Positions 1 to 8,318 of a stretch of 64,000 bases of DNA are shown in pieces (position 1 is the first letter of the stretch; every line of letters begins with the position of its first letter). The stretch is taken from assembly GCF_016887565.1 (NCBI RefSeq), contig NZ_CP069396.1, positions 11,080,001-11,144,000 on the forward strand, written 5' to 3'. Source of the DNA: Archangium violaceum. Lineage in GTDB: Bacteria; Myxococcota; Myxococcia; Myxococcales; Myxococcaceae. Below the pieces are notes generated by a model that worked only from the letters and a program-made list of their open reading frames with translations, did not search any database and had not been told where the DNA came from. The translations under genes and the position numbers were made by a program.

Positions 1-87
1 CCGCGCGTGAGCCTGGACGAGGGCCTCGCGCGCACCGTGGAGTGGTACCGGCAGTACCTCGCCAGCGGCGGCTCGCACCTCGAGTAG
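1..87 (+). CDS. C-terminal end of an NAD-dependent sugar epimerase/dehydratase (partial)
   Basis: Frame 1 is open from the window edge and ends in TAG at 85-87. The 28 visible residues contain VSLDEGLARTVEWYRQYL, which resembles the last helix of extended short-chain dehydrogenases acting on nucleotide sugars (UDP-glucose 4-epimerase, UDP-glucuronate decarboxylase and relatives). The Rossmann fold and YxxxK catalytic motif lie outside the window, so the substrate cannot be named. A strong terminator follows 43 bp downstream, so this is the last gene of its unit. Confidence 0.6.
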   Translation, partial: PRVSLDEGLARTVEWYRQYLASGGSHLE

Positions 88-129
88 TCCTCCGCGCTCC
101 GCCCGCTCGACTCCCCCGCCTTGCCCCCC

Positions 130-164
130 GGGGCCGCTTCCCTCGAAGCGGCCCCGGTTTTTTT
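130..164 (+). terminator. Rho-independent terminator after the epimerase gene
   Basis: Perfect 11-bp arms GGGGCCGCTTC (130-140) and GAAGCGGCCCC (145-155) enclose the 4-nt loop CCTC and are followed by a run of seven T from 158. This is a textbook intrinsic terminator and one of only two in the window with a clear T-tract. Confidence 0.9.
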
Positions 165-251
165 CCGGCACGAACTGTCTGTCATTGAACGGGCGCTGGA
201 AGTGTCCTCGTTCCGGACAGGGGCGTCCTGCTCTCGGACACCGTGCTTCAT

Positions 252-346
252 TTGCAACTGCGTTGCACTTTATCAACCCTTCATGACTTTCATGCTTCGC
301 TGGTTGATTTCGAAAAACGGCGCTCGCCTTGTTGCAACTGAGTTGC
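252..346. promoter_or_regulatory. Two copies of a GCAAC-N3-GTTGC dyad upstream of the subtilase gene
   Basis: TTGCAACTGCGTTGC at 252-266 and TTGCAACTGAGTTGC at 332-346 differ at one central base, start 80 bp apart and each contain the inverted repeat GCAAC-N3-GTTGC. They lie in a relatively A/T-rich 260-bp gap between the terminator and the subtilase start. The second copy runs into TTGATATAGGG, a possible -10 region. I infer a pair of sites for a dimeric regulator; nothing identifies the protein. No other gene is seen in 88-424. Confidence 0.45.
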
Positions 347-424
347 TGTTGATATAGGGTTCCATCCGCTTCACTCGTGAAGCAAATCCCCCCCCACATC
401 AGCAGTCATTCAAAGGAAGACTCC

Positions 425-1597
425 ATGCGCGCGATGCGTAATGTGCTGTTCCTTGGCTCCGTGCTGTCCCTGGCGGCTTGCGGTGGCAACGAGATGGACA
501 TGGCGGCCGAGACCGATGAGCTCGGCCAGAGCGTGGCGCCGCTGCATCAGGCCGCGCCGGGCCTGCGCATCGATGGCGACTACATCGTGAAGCTGAAGGA
601 CGGGGCGAACGCGCGCTCCGTGGCGGGCATCCTGGGCGTGTCGCCGAACCTGGTGTACTCGCAGGCCATCAACGGCTTCTCGGTGACGCTCGATGAGAAC
701 CAGCTGCGAGCCCTGCGCCGCAACCCCAGCATCGAGTATGTCGAGGAGGACCAGTTCGTCTCGTCGAGCGCCAGCCAGAGCGGCGCCACGTGGGGCCTGG
801 ACCGCATCGACCAGACCTCCAGCACGCTCAACAGCACCTACACGTACACCAGCACGGGCGCCGGCGTGCACGCGTACATCATCGACACGGGCATCCTGAC
901 GACCCACTCGAACTTCGGTGGCCGCGCCAACGCCGTGTATGACGCGTTCGGCGGCAACGGCCAGGACTGCAACGGTCACGGCACCCACGTGGCCGGCACG
1001 GTGGGCAGCGCCACCTACGGCGTTGCCAAGGGCGTCTCCCTGCACGGCGTCCGCGTTCTGGACTGCAACGGCTCCGGCACCAACTCGGGCGTCATCGCCG
1101 GCATCGACTACGTGCGCACCAACCACATCAAGCCGGCCGTGGCCAACATGAGCCTGGGCGGTGGTTACTCCGCCACCGTCAACACCGCGGTGACCAACCT
1201 GTCCAACGCCGGCGTCTTCGTCGCCGTGGCCGCGGGCAATGACAACGCCAATGCCTGCAACTACTCGCCCGCCAGCGCGCCTGTCGTCACCACGGTGGCC
1301 GCCACCACCAAGACCACCGCCCGCGCCTCGTACTCCAACTACGGCAGCTGCGTGGACATCTACGCCCCCGGCTCCAACATCACCTCGACCTGGTCCAACG
1401 GCGGCACCAGCACCATCAGCGGCACCTCCATGGCCTCTCCGCACGTGGCCGGCGCGGCCGCGCTCTACAAGGCCACCTACGGCGATGCCTCCCAGGCCAC
1501 CATCGACGCGTGGCTGAAGAACAACGCCACCAACAACGCCGTCACCAGCAACATCTCCGGCACGCCCAACAAGCTGCTCAACAAGGGCTCGCTGTAA
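425..1597 (+). CDS. Secreted S8 family serine peptidase (subtilase, proteinase K/aqualysin type) with I9 propeptide
   Basis: A 390-residue extracellular protease. Residues 1-19 form a lipoprotein-type signal peptide ending in LAAC (Cys19). An inhibitor I9 propeptide covers about 50-112 (DYIVKLKDG ... IEYVEEDQF). The S8 catalytic domain follows with Asp154 in IIDTG, His185 in GHGTHVAG and Ser335 in GTSMASPH, so the triad is complete. Paired cysteines in DCNGHG, LDCNGSG, NACNYS and GSCVD fit the proteinase K subfamily. The ATG at 425 is chosen because AAGGAAGA at 413-420 precedes it; an upstream in-frame GTG at 377 would put 16 unneeded residues ahead of the signal peptide. The cysteine at the cleavage site suggests lipid anchoring before propeptide removal releases the enzyme. 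A likely role is nutrient or prey protein digestion. Confidence 0.93.
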   Translation: MRAMRNVLFLGSVLSLAACGGNEMDMAAETDELGQSVAPLHQAAPGLRIDGDYIVKLKDGANARSVAGILGVSPNLVYSQAINGFSVTLDENQLRALRRNPSIEYVEEDQFVSSSASQSGATWGLDRIDQTSSTLNSTYTYTSTGAGVHAYIIDTGILTTHSNFGGRANAVYDAFGGNGQDCNGHGTHVAGTVGSATYGVAKGVSLHGVRVLDCNGSGTNSGVIAGIDYVRTNHIKPAVANMSLGGGYSATVNTAVTNLSNAGVFVAVAAGNDNANACNYSPASAPVVTTVAATTKTTARASYSNYGSCVDIYAPGSNITSTWSNGGTSTISGTSMASPHVAGAAALYKATYGDASQATIDAWLKNNATNNAVTSNISGTPNKLLNKGSL

Positions 1598-1626
1598 GCC
1601 GCCTCTGAAACACGACTGAGCCCGCT

Positions 1627-1655
1627 GGGGGCCGTGGCCTCACGCCACGGTCCCC
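1627..1655 (+). terminator. Terminator-like hairpin after the subtilase gene
   Basis: Twelve-nucleotide arms GGGGGCCGTGGC (1627-1638) and GCCACGGTCCCC (1644-1655) pair fully with one G-U wobble around the loop CTCAC. There is no T-tract, so it may act by pausing, by Rho-dependent termination or by protecting the 3' end. Confidence 0.55.
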
Positions 1656-1690
1656 GGTGTGCATTGCGGGTAGACTGGGAGGCCACCGCC

Positions 1691-2398
1691 ATGACCGATT
1701 TCATCGAAGTCCACGACGACGTCCTTCCCCCCGGGCTGTGCCAGGACATCATCCAGCTCTTCGAGCAGAGCCCCCACAAGCACCGGGGCAAGACCGGGGG
1801 CGGTGTCGACCTGAGCAAGAAGGACAGCCACGACCTCCTCCTCAACGCCCACCCGGAATACCAGGAGCTGCTCCGCATCCTGCTGGACCGCGCCTTCCCT
1901 CCCCTCAGGAGCTACCTGAGCAAGTACCTGTATGCCCTGGTCGGCGCCGTCTCGCTGTCGATGAAGCACCCCCAGACGGGCCAGCTGGTGACGATCACCC
2001 GGGAGAACTTCTCCCAGTTGCAGGGCCCCGCCCTCGACCAGCTCATCGGCACCCTCTACCGCTACGGCAACCTCCAGGTGCAGAAGTACCTCCAGGGCTC
2101 CGGCGGCTATCCGCACTGGCACTCGGAGATATTTCCCAAGGACGCCAGCTGCGAGCCCCTGCACCGCGTCCTCGCCTTCCAGTTCTATCTGAACGACGTG
2201 AGCGAGGGCGGCGAGACCGAGTTCTTCTACCAGGAGAAGAAGGTCCAATCGAAGGCCGGCCGGATGCTCATCTTCCCCGCCGGCTTCACTCACACCCACC
2301 GGGGCAACGTGCCTCGCTCGGGTGACAAATACATCATCACGTCCTGGGTGCTGTTCCACCGCGCCGAGACGCTGTACGGCGGCCAGCCTCCGGCGTGA
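1691..2398 (+). CDS. 2-oxoglutarate/Fe(II)-dependent oxygenase, prolyl 4-hydroxylase-like
   Basis: A 235-residue cytoplasmic protein with the P4Hc-type double-stranded beta-helix. The predicted iron ligands are His144 and Glu146 in PHWHSE and a distal His in FTHTHRG (His201 or His203). Lys213 in SGDKYIITSWV is placed to bind 2-oxoglutarate. The first carboxylate ligand is Glu in an HxE arrangement rather than the usual HxD, which is worth noting. The family hydroxylates protein side chains or small molecules; the substrate is unknown. The ATG at 1691 follows GGGAGG at 1677-1682 with good spacing; an upstream in-frame start at 1634 lies inside the preceding terminator hairpin and is unlikely. 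It stands alone, without an obvious operon partner. Confidence 0.8.
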   Translation: MTDFIEVHDDVLPPGLCQDIIQLFEQSPHKHRGKTGGGVDLSKKDSHDLLLNAHPEYQELLRILLDRAFPPLRSYLSKYLYALVGAVSLSMKHPQTGQLVTITRENFSQLQGPALDQLIGTLYRYGNLQVQKYLQGSGGYPHWHSEIFPKDASCEPLHRVLAFQFYLNDVSEGGETEFFYQEKKVQSKAGRMLIFPAGFTHTHRGNVPRSGDKYIITSWVLFHRAETLYGGQPPA

Positions 2399-2405
2399 GG
2401 CCCGC

Positions 2406-2421
2406 CCGCCCCGAAGGGCGG
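2406..2421 (+). terminator. Short GC hairpin after the oxygenase gene
   Basis: CCGCCC and GGGCGG pair around a CGAA tetraloop 8 bp after the stop codon. No T-tract follows. It is a plausible weak terminator or 3' end stabiliser. Confidence 0.4.
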
Positions 2422-2568
2422 CTCCCCTCTCCCCGTTCCCCTGATTCCTGTCAGTCATCTTCCAGTCACGCTTCGCGTGCTACCCCACGCGTCGAAGCAG
2501 AACAGGAACAGCTCGGAACGAGAGAAAAACCCACTTGATGAGAGGGAGCCCTTTCGGGGTCGAATACA

Positions 2569-4800
2569 ATGAGAAAAATCGCCGCACTCATGGCCTTCGC
2601 AGGAGTCTTGTCCGCTTGTGATGTTCCCGCCGACGTGGGGGTGAGCGAGACGGAGAGCCCCAGCACCCAAGCCCAGGCCCAGACGGAGTCCTTCTACAAG
2701 GCCATCAACCTCGCCGGGAGCGCGGTCACCGTCGAGGGAAGGACATTCAGCTCCTTCGCGGAGGCGAAGACGCAGGGCCTGAGCATTCCTTCCGGCTACA
2801 TGGAAGCCCAGTCGAGCTACACCGCCTCTCCCCAGGTGGACTCCGCGACGGGGGCGATGCTCAACAGCGGCATCTGGCAGAGCGGTACCTTGAAGCTCGC
2901 GCAGACGCTGCCCTCCGCCCGCTACAACGTCTATCTCTACATTCTCGAGAACTACCAGAGTCAGTATCGCTCGCTCACCCTCTCCCTGGAGGGCCAGCAG
3001 GTGGCCCAGGGGCTGGGCGCGCTGCAGAAGGCCGAATGGAAGAAGTACGGCCCCTACACCGTCCAGGTCTCCGATGGCGCCCTCAACCTGGACTTGAGTG
3101 CCTCCGCCGGTGACCCGCACCTGATGGGCCTGGCCCTCTACTCGGTGGGCGCCAATCCAGAGCCCATCCCGGGTGCCCGCACCTACTACGTGAGCCTGAG
3201 CGGGAACGACTCGACGGGAGACGGCTCGCAGGCCAGGCCCTACCGCACCATCGCCAAGGCCGCGGAGGTGGTGCCCGCCAACGGGGGCCACACCATCCAG
3301 GTGGGCGCCGGAACCTTCGACGAGACCGCGCAGATCCGCCTGAAGGAGCGGGTCAACCTCATTGGCGCGGGCCAGGAGTTCACCGTCATCCGCGGTGGCC
3401 GCTTCGACTGGAACGCCAACGGGCTCATCCAGCTCGAGTCCCGCGTGCCGCACCCCAGCGGCGAGAAGATCCCCGCCTTCGTGCACGAGGACGGCAAGAC
3501 CTACGGCCCGTTCGACCGCTACGTGTCCGTCGACTCTCCGCAGGAGCTCGCCTACTTCTCGATGGAAGGCCAGAACCTGGCGTCCTCGGGCATCAAGCTC
3601 GTCAACCGCAACCACGTGAAGATCCACCACGTGAAGATCAAGGACTACACCTGGGCCGGCATCCTCAGCGAGAGCGCGGGCTACGCCGAGGTGAAGGACC
3701 TCCAAATCTCCAACTTCCTCATCGCGGAGTCCTCGAAGGAGGACACGGGCTCCTCGTGGGGCAACATCACCCTGCGCGGCACGCACGAAGGGCTCCTCAT
3801 CCAGGACGGGCGCATCGAGCACCTAACCAACCCGACGCGCCCCGAGGGCTACTTCAAGGGCTCCGGCTACGCCATCAAGGCCTTCCGCTCCTGGGAGGAC
3901 ACCGCCCGGAAGCAGGATGAGCTGCGAAGCTCCAGAATCCTCAACATCGTGCAGCGCGGCAAGGACAGCGCGCCCTGGGCCAACTACACGGCCGCCAACA
4001 TCGCCTTCGAGTTCTGGAGCATCGGCGCGGACGGCGTGGAGATCGCCAACTGCGACCTCAACGCGGCACTGTCACTCGAATACAACGCGGCGATCGACCA
4101 GAACCCCTACAGCTTCTACGTGCACCACAACCGCATCAAGACGGTGAAGTCCGGCCTCGTGGAGCTGGCCAACAGCAACATCATCGTCGACAGCAACTCC
4201 TTCGACCTGACCGGCAACGCCAACCCCTGGAACGTGATGGGCGAGTACAACAACGGCGGCCCCTCCAACCAGGGCCCCGTCCTCAAGAACATCCGGGTGA
4301 GCAACAACGTGTTCAACCTGGCCTCGTTCAGCCCCGCCATGTTCGTGTTCACCACGCGGGTCGAGAACTTCAAGTTCTACAACAACACGGTGATCAGCTC
4401 GGGTGCCCCGGCCCTCTTCGAGTTCCGCCGCCCCAGCTCCCAGGGCAGCGGCGCGATCGACATCCGCAACAACATCTTCGAGTCCGGCTCCGCGATGAAG
4501 ATGTTCGTGTTCACGGAGAACAACAACGGGACGGCGCCCTCCTCCGTGGCCTACACGAACAACCTGCACAAGGCCGCGCCGGTGAACCTGCCCGCGACCA
4601 CCACCCAGGCGGGGAACATCCTGGGCACCGCCCAGCTCGCTCGCACGGGGGCGATGCCCTTCCCCTACTTCGAGGCCTCGAGCGCCAGCTCGAACGTCGT
4701 GGATCGGGGAGTGAACGTGGGCCTGCCGTTCACGGGCTCCGCTCCGGACATCGGAGCCTCCGAGTACGGCAGGCCGGCGGGCACCATCGGCACGCCTTGA
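2569..4800 (+). CDS. Lipoprotein with malectin-like module and right-handed parallel beta-helix
   Basis: A 743-residue exported protein. The signal peptide MRKIAALMAFAGVLSAC ends in a lipobox (LSAC). Residues about 40-200 look like a malectin/CBM-type beta-sandwich (FYKAINLAGSAVTVEGRTF). From about 205 a beta-helix begins with the DUF1565-like entry YYVSLSGNDSTGDGSQARPYRTI, followed by repeated Asn-rich turns (IRVSNNVF, KFYNNTVI, IDIRNNIF) typical of pectate-lyase-fold and polysaccharide lyase or epimerase proteins. It ends in DIGASEYG, a common tail of these proteins. The catalytic family cannot be assigned from motifs. It probably binds or cleaves a polysaccharide at the cell surface. Only a weak ribosome binding site (GGGG at 2556-2559) is visible. 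It converges with the amylase gene. Confidence 0.8.
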   Translation: MRKIAALMAFAGVLSACDVPADVGVSETESPSTQAQAQTESFYKAINLAGSAVTVEGRTFSSFAEAKTQGLSIPSGYMEAQSSYTASPQVDSATGAMLNSGIWQSGTLKLAQTLPSARYNVYLYILENYQSQYRSLTLSLEGQQVAQGLGALQKAEWKKYGPYTVQVSDGALNLDLSASAGDPHLMGLALYSVGANPEPIPGARTYYVSLSGNDSTGDGSQARPYRTIAKAAEVVPANGGHTIQVGAGTFDETAQIRLKERVNLIGAGQEFTVIRGGRFDWNANGLIQLESRVPHPSGEKIPAFVHEDGKTYGPFDRYVSVDSPQELAYFSMEGQNLASSGIKLVNRNHVKIHHVKIKDYTWAGILSESAGYAEVKDLQISNFLIAESSKEDTGSSWGNITLRGTHEGLLIQDGRIEHLTNPTRPEGYFKGSGYAIKAFRSWEDTARKQDELRSSRILNIVQRGKDSAPWANYTAANIAFEFWSIGADGVEIANCDLNAALSLEYNAAIDQNPYSFYVHHNRIKTVKSGLVELANSNIIVDSNSFDLTGNANPWNVMGEYNNGGPSNQGPVLKNIRVSNNVFNLASFSPAMFVFTTRVENFKFYNNTVISSGAPALFEFRRPSSQGSGAIDIRNNIFESGSAMKMFVFTENNNGTAPSSVAYTNNLHKAAPVNLPATTTQAGNILGTAQLARTGAMPFPYFEASSASSNVVDRGVNVGLPFTGSAPDIGASEYGRPAGTIGTP

Positions 4801-4818
4801 GCACGGCGCCCGTGCTCA
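4798..4818. terminator. Bidirectional hairpin whose arms contain both convergent stop codons
   Basis: Perfect 9-bp arms TGAGCACGG (4798-4806) and CCGTGCTCA (4810-4818) enclose the loop CGC. The first three bases are the TGA of the beta-helix gene, and the last three, read on the minus strand, are the TGA of the amylase gene. There is no T-tract on either strand. Confidence 0.6.
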
Positions 4819-7440
4819 GGGAATGGCGAGCACGGGCGTGTCGTCCAACACCAGCGGGTCCGTGGCCCCATCGCCGCCCCAGAACTTCCACTGTTCGGCG
4901 GTGGGGACCAGCGGCCGGTAGCCTCCGTCGTAGTCCCAGGTGGTGACGTACACCTTCACGCCCTTCAGGTTCGTCAGGCCGCTGAACAGCTCCCCCGACA
5001 GCGTGAGGGTGACGGTGTTTCCGGCCATGTCCACCTCGATGGCGGCGGCGGGAGAGACCGGGGTGCCTTCCACGGTGGCCGAGGCGCCACGCGTGTCGAA
5101 CAGGGCGTTGGACCAGCCGTGAACGCGGGCGCGGTAATCCCACTCCATCCCCGCGGGCACGGAGGCGTTCTGCTGCGGCATCACCGTGATGCCGGTGCGC
5201 CCGGGCACGTCGACGAAGACGGTGAAGGCCACGTGGTCGAAGCCGTTCTGCGGATTCCAGATGGTGGTGACGCGGTTCGTCTGGAGGGCGATCTTCAGGA
5301 CGTTGCCCGAGCCCAACAGGGTGACGCGGCGCAGGTCTCCCTGGTGGTTGTCTCCCCAGGAGGAGTCGGTGGGGTAATGGTAGTTGCCCCCCGGGCCGAT
5401 GTCGTCGCCCGCCGGATCCTCATGGGTGAGCAGGGGCGAGAAGGAACGGTTGACGCGGAAGGTGCGCGTCTCGGAGAAGACCTGGGCGTCCTCGGCCCAG
5501 GCCACCAGAGAGTGCTGGATGTCCGGGTCCACCATGCCGGCGACGCTGACGGTGGTCCGCCAGGTGCCACCACCCCCGACCGTCACCGTGCTCGCCGACC
5601 CCAGCGCTCCATCCACCACCACCTTGAAGGTGGACACACCGGTGGCGGTGCCGGACAGCTCGAAGTCTCCGCTCACCGTGTCGCCGCTGGACGCGGCCAG
5701 GGTGATGCGGGCGGTCTCCGCGGGCGGCGGCGTCACCTTGCCGGTGGGCATGAAGACCCGGGCCGCGCGCGCGGGCAGCTTCAGGGAGAGCTTCCCGCCA
5801 CGTCCCACGGCGGCGTCTCCGGCCGCGGGCCCGAGGCTCGCGAGCAGCTTCAGCTCGCTGCCATCGGCCAGCCCCGTCCCCAGGTTGTCCAGCAGCGTCT
5901 CCTCGTCCGAGGTGTTGAAGACGACGAAGGCCACCTGCCCCTCGCCCTCCATCTTGTACGCGAACACCCCGCCGCGAGCGTCGTTCTGCCGCAGCACGGT
6001 GGGCGTGCCCCGACGGAAGACGGCCTGGGACTTGCGCAGGGACGTCAGCTCCCGGATGAGGCCATACAGCGGCGCGGAGGTATCGAAGCGGTCCTTCCCG
6101 CCCGAGCCGTAGCCCCGCTGGAACATGGCGCCACGCTGCTCGGTGAAGCCCTGCTCGGTGCCGTAGTAGAGGACCGGGATGCCGGGCACGGTCATCATGA
6201 ACAGCAGCGCCTGGCGCAGCGCGGCCTCCGAGCCTCCCGCCAGGAAGCGGTCCACGTCATGGTTGTCCAGGAAGGTGGGCATCAGGTGCGGCCGCGCGAA
6301 CAGCTCCCGCGAACGCGCCATCCGGTACGCCAGCTGCGACGTGGGACGTCCCCGGGCGAAGACATCCCCCATCGTGCCGTACAGCGGGAAGTCGAGCATG
6401 CCCGGCAACAGGTCCTCACCCGTGGCCGGATTCTTCATGTACGAGGCCACCTTCCTGGACGCGGCGTCATCGAAGGGCTTGTCGACGGCGAACCCCTCTC
6501 CGAACGCGAGGAAGCCCTCCTTGCCCAGACTCCGCGCGTGCTCGATGACGCCCGGGTGTTCCTTGTCCTGGGAGTAGAGGAAGTCCTTGAAGGTGGACGA
6601 GGGCACGTAGAAGACGGTGTCCACGCGGAAGCCATCCACGCCCACCTCGCGGATCCAGAAGTTGTAGCTGTCCTTGAGGGCCGCGACGACCGCCGGGTTG
6701 TCCGTGTTCAGGTCGTCCAGGTCGGAGAGCTGCCAGTTCGCCTCCTGCTCGCGGTTGCCGTAGTCCGCGATGGTGGGCGTCCAATGGAAGATGTTGGCCT
6801 GACGGTGCGCGGCGTTGGTGGGGTCCCACTGGTCGAACGGCGCCTGGATGGGGCCACACGCCGGCCTGGCGCCCGTGTTGAGCACCACGTGGGCCGTCAC
6901 GTCCGAGGGGTCGTAGCTCGTGTAACGGAAGCAGTTGGCCATGTGGTTGAGGACGATGTCCTGCACCAGGTACATGCCGCGCGCGTGGAGGCCTCGGGAC
7001 AGCCGCTGGTAGTCCTCCAGCGTGCCCAGGTGGGGATCCACCTGGTTGAAGCTCCGCGCCCAGTAGCCGTGATAGCCGCCGTAGTTGACGAGCGGATCCC
7101 ACCACTGGTTGGCCACCGGCGGGGTGATCCAGATGGCCGTGGCCCCCAGCCCCTGGATGTAGTCGAGCCGGTCGAGGACGCCCTTCAGGTCCCCGCCGCT
7201 GTACTTCGCCCCATTGGCCGGATCGAACTCGCCCGCCCCCTGGTTGTCATTGTCCGGGTCGCCGTTGGCGAAACGGTCGGTCATCACGAAGTAGAGGATT
7301 TGATCCCTCCAGTCCGGTGAAGGGACATGGAGCGGATCCGCGGGAGGCGGCGGAGGTGGCGGCTCCTCGTGGGATTTGCAGCCCAGGAGGGTGGCGGCAC
7401 CACACACCAGTGCCAGGAGTGTCGGGGAGATGGGACGCAT
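4816..7440 (-). CDS. GH13 alpha-amylase family lipoprotein with C-terminal glucodextranase-type binding domain
   Basis: An 874-residue surface glucan hydrolase. The signal peptide ends in LLGC (lipid Cys21) and a proline-rich linker follows. The GH13 barrel shows region I DIVLNH (161-166), the nucleophile Asp274 in GFRVD, the acid/base Glu315 in AFGEG, and His394-Asp395 in FLDNHD, so the site is complete. After the barrel and its beta C-domain (to about 590) comes an Ig-like module, then a region starting HEDPAGDDIGPG that matches the C-terminal domain of glucodextranase (Glucodextran_C) in my recollection. This suggests attack on alpha-glucans such as starch or glycogen. An AraC-type gene lies 67 bp upstream on the same strand and is a candidate regulator. 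The start is ATG at 7440, directly before the signal peptide. Confidence 0.9.
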   Translation of the reverse strand: MRPISPTLLALVCGAATLLGCKSHEEPPPPPPPADPLHVPSPDWRDQILYFVMTDRFANGDPDNDNQGAGEFDPANGAKYSGGDLKGVLDRLDYIQGLGATAIWITPPVANQWWDPLVNYGGYHGYWARSFNQVDPHLGTLEDYQRLSRGLHARGMYLVQDIVLNHMANCFRYTSYDPSDVTAHVVLNTGARPACGPIQAPFDQWDPTNAAHRQANIFHWTPTIADYGNREQEANWQLSDLDDLNTDNPAVVAALKDSYNFWIREVGVDGFRVDTVFYVPSSTFKDFLYSQDKEHPGVIEHARSLGKEGFLAFGEGFAVDKPFDDAASRKVASYMKNPATGEDLLPGMLDFPLYGTMGDVFARGRPTSQLAYRMARSRELFARPHLMPTFLDNHDVDRFLAGGSEAALRQALLFMMTVPGIPVLYYGTEQGFTEQRGAMFQRGYGSGGKDRFDTSAPLYGLIRELTSLRKSQAVFRRGTPTVLRQNDARGGVFAYKMEGEGQVAFVVFNTSDEETLLDNLGTGLADGSELKLLASLGPAAGDAAVGRGGKLSLKLPARAARVFMPTGKVTPPPAETARITLAASSGDTVSGDFELSGTATGVSTFKVVVDGALGSASTVTVGGGGTWRTTVSVAGMVDPDIQHSLVAWAEDAQVFSETRTFRVNRSFSPLLTHEDPAGDDIGPGGNYHYPTDSSWGDNHQGDLRRVTLLGSGNVLKIALQTNRVTTIWNPQNGFDHVAFTVFVDVPGRTGITVMPQQNASVPAGMEWDYRARVHGWSNALFDTRGASATVEGTPVSPAAAIEVDMAGNTVTLTLSGELFSGLTNLKGVKVYVTTWDYDGGYRPLVPTAEQWKFWGGDGATDPLVLDDTPVLAIP

Positions 7441-7468
7441 GCCCCGGAGACTACACAGAAGGCCGGAG

Positions 7469-7486
7469 ACTTCCCGCGTGGGAAGT
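7469..7486 (-). promoter_or_regulatory. Perfect hairpin/palindrome in the leader of the amylase gene
   Basis: ACTTCCC (7469-7475) and GGGAAGT (7480-7486) are perfect arms around GCGT, in the 67 bp between the AraC-type gene and the amylase ATG. It could be a regulator half-site pair or a weak terminator that limits read-through. No T-tract is present. Confidence 0.4.
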
Positions 7487-7507
7487 TCCGAAGCATCCAG
7501 AACACGT

Positions 7508-8257
7508 CTACGTCTGAAGGAGCCCTCCGCTCAGCGCGGTGGGGGAGTAGCCGAGCATGCGGCGACAGGTCCTCGAGAAGTGCGCGAGGTCGGCGAACCC
7601 GGCGAAGTGTGCGGCGTTCGTCGCATCGAGCCGCGCGGACGCCCCCACCGCGACGAGGAGCCGGTGCCAGAGTTGGAAGGTGCGGATGGGCAGCCCCACG
7701 TCGCGAACGAACAGCGCCTGCAGGTGCGCCTGGGAGATGCCGACGCGCGCGACGACGGGACGCCGATCGACGGCTGGATCGCGCAAGGCCTCGAGGACAC
7801 GGGCGACACGTCCGTCGGGTTCGCGGCGTGGTGACTCCTTCGCGAGCCAGGCCGCGTACTCGCGCGCGAGGCCGTCGAGGCTCTCGGGGCGGGACAGGGA
7901 CGCGCGGTGCGCGGCCACGGCCGCTCCGAACCGCGAGGCAAGGCGACCTTCGAGCGGAAATGCCCCGCCACGCAGGCGCGAGTAGACCGCGACGTGTGAG
8001 GCCCGCTCCGGGTCGTAGAGGAACCCGAGAGTAGGCCCGGGACAGCTGGCGGCGTGCGGCAGGTGGGGAGGCACCACGACCACGCGCCCGCTCACCCGTG
8101 CGCCGTCCGTCTCAGTCACCGTCACGTCGCTGTCCAGTCCGACGAGCAGTCCCACTCCGTGCTGCGCGTGAAGAGACGAGGCCGTCCCCACCGAGGCTCT
8201 CACCGCGAACGTGTCCGTGAGCACGGCACCGATCCGCGATTCGTTCAAGCGGTCCAT
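7508..8257 (-). CDS. AraC family transcriptional regulator
   Basis: About 249 residues. The N-terminal half has a cupin-like beta-rich sensor pattern (VTVTETDGARVSGRVVVVPPHLPHAA). The C-terminal 100 residues carry the two AraC helix-turn-helix units, with the second signature FAGFADLAHFSRTCRRMLGYSPTAL. The conserved core is intact. The start is uncertain: ATG at 8257 leaves a 61-bp divergent gap to the P450 gene, ATG at 8284 is possible, and the longest frame (8353) would overlap the P450 coding sequence. Candidate targets are the divergent P450 gene and the downstream amylase gene on the same strand. The ligand is unknown. Confidence 0.85.
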   Translation of the reverse strand: MDRLNESRIGAVLTDTFAVRASVGTASSLHAQHGVGLLVGLDSDVTVTETDGARVSGRVVVVPPHLPHAASCPGPTLGFLYDPERASHVAVYSRLRGGAFPLEGRLASRFGAAVAAHRASLSRPESLDGLAREYAAWLAKESPRREPDGRVARVLEALRDPAVDRRPVVARVGISQAHLQALFVRDVGLPIRTFQLWHRLLVAVGASARLDATNAAHFAGFADLAHFSRTCRRMLGYSPTALSGGLLQT

Positions 8258-8318
8258 GGACCCGGGACTGTACCGTCTCTTCATGCCCCTCGATCCAGGG
8301 CCATGGAGGTCGTGAGCG

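Noticed and set aside
121-357. 78-codon open frame upstream of the subtilase gene
   Set aside because: It starts inside the terminator hairpin, spans both dyads, has no ribosome site and no coding-like composition.
5119-7320. 733-codon open frame on the plus strand opposite the amylase gene
   Set aside because: It is the antisense shadow of a verified GH13 gene; the product is His/Arg/Gly/Val-rich with no domain, as expected from third-position GC bias.
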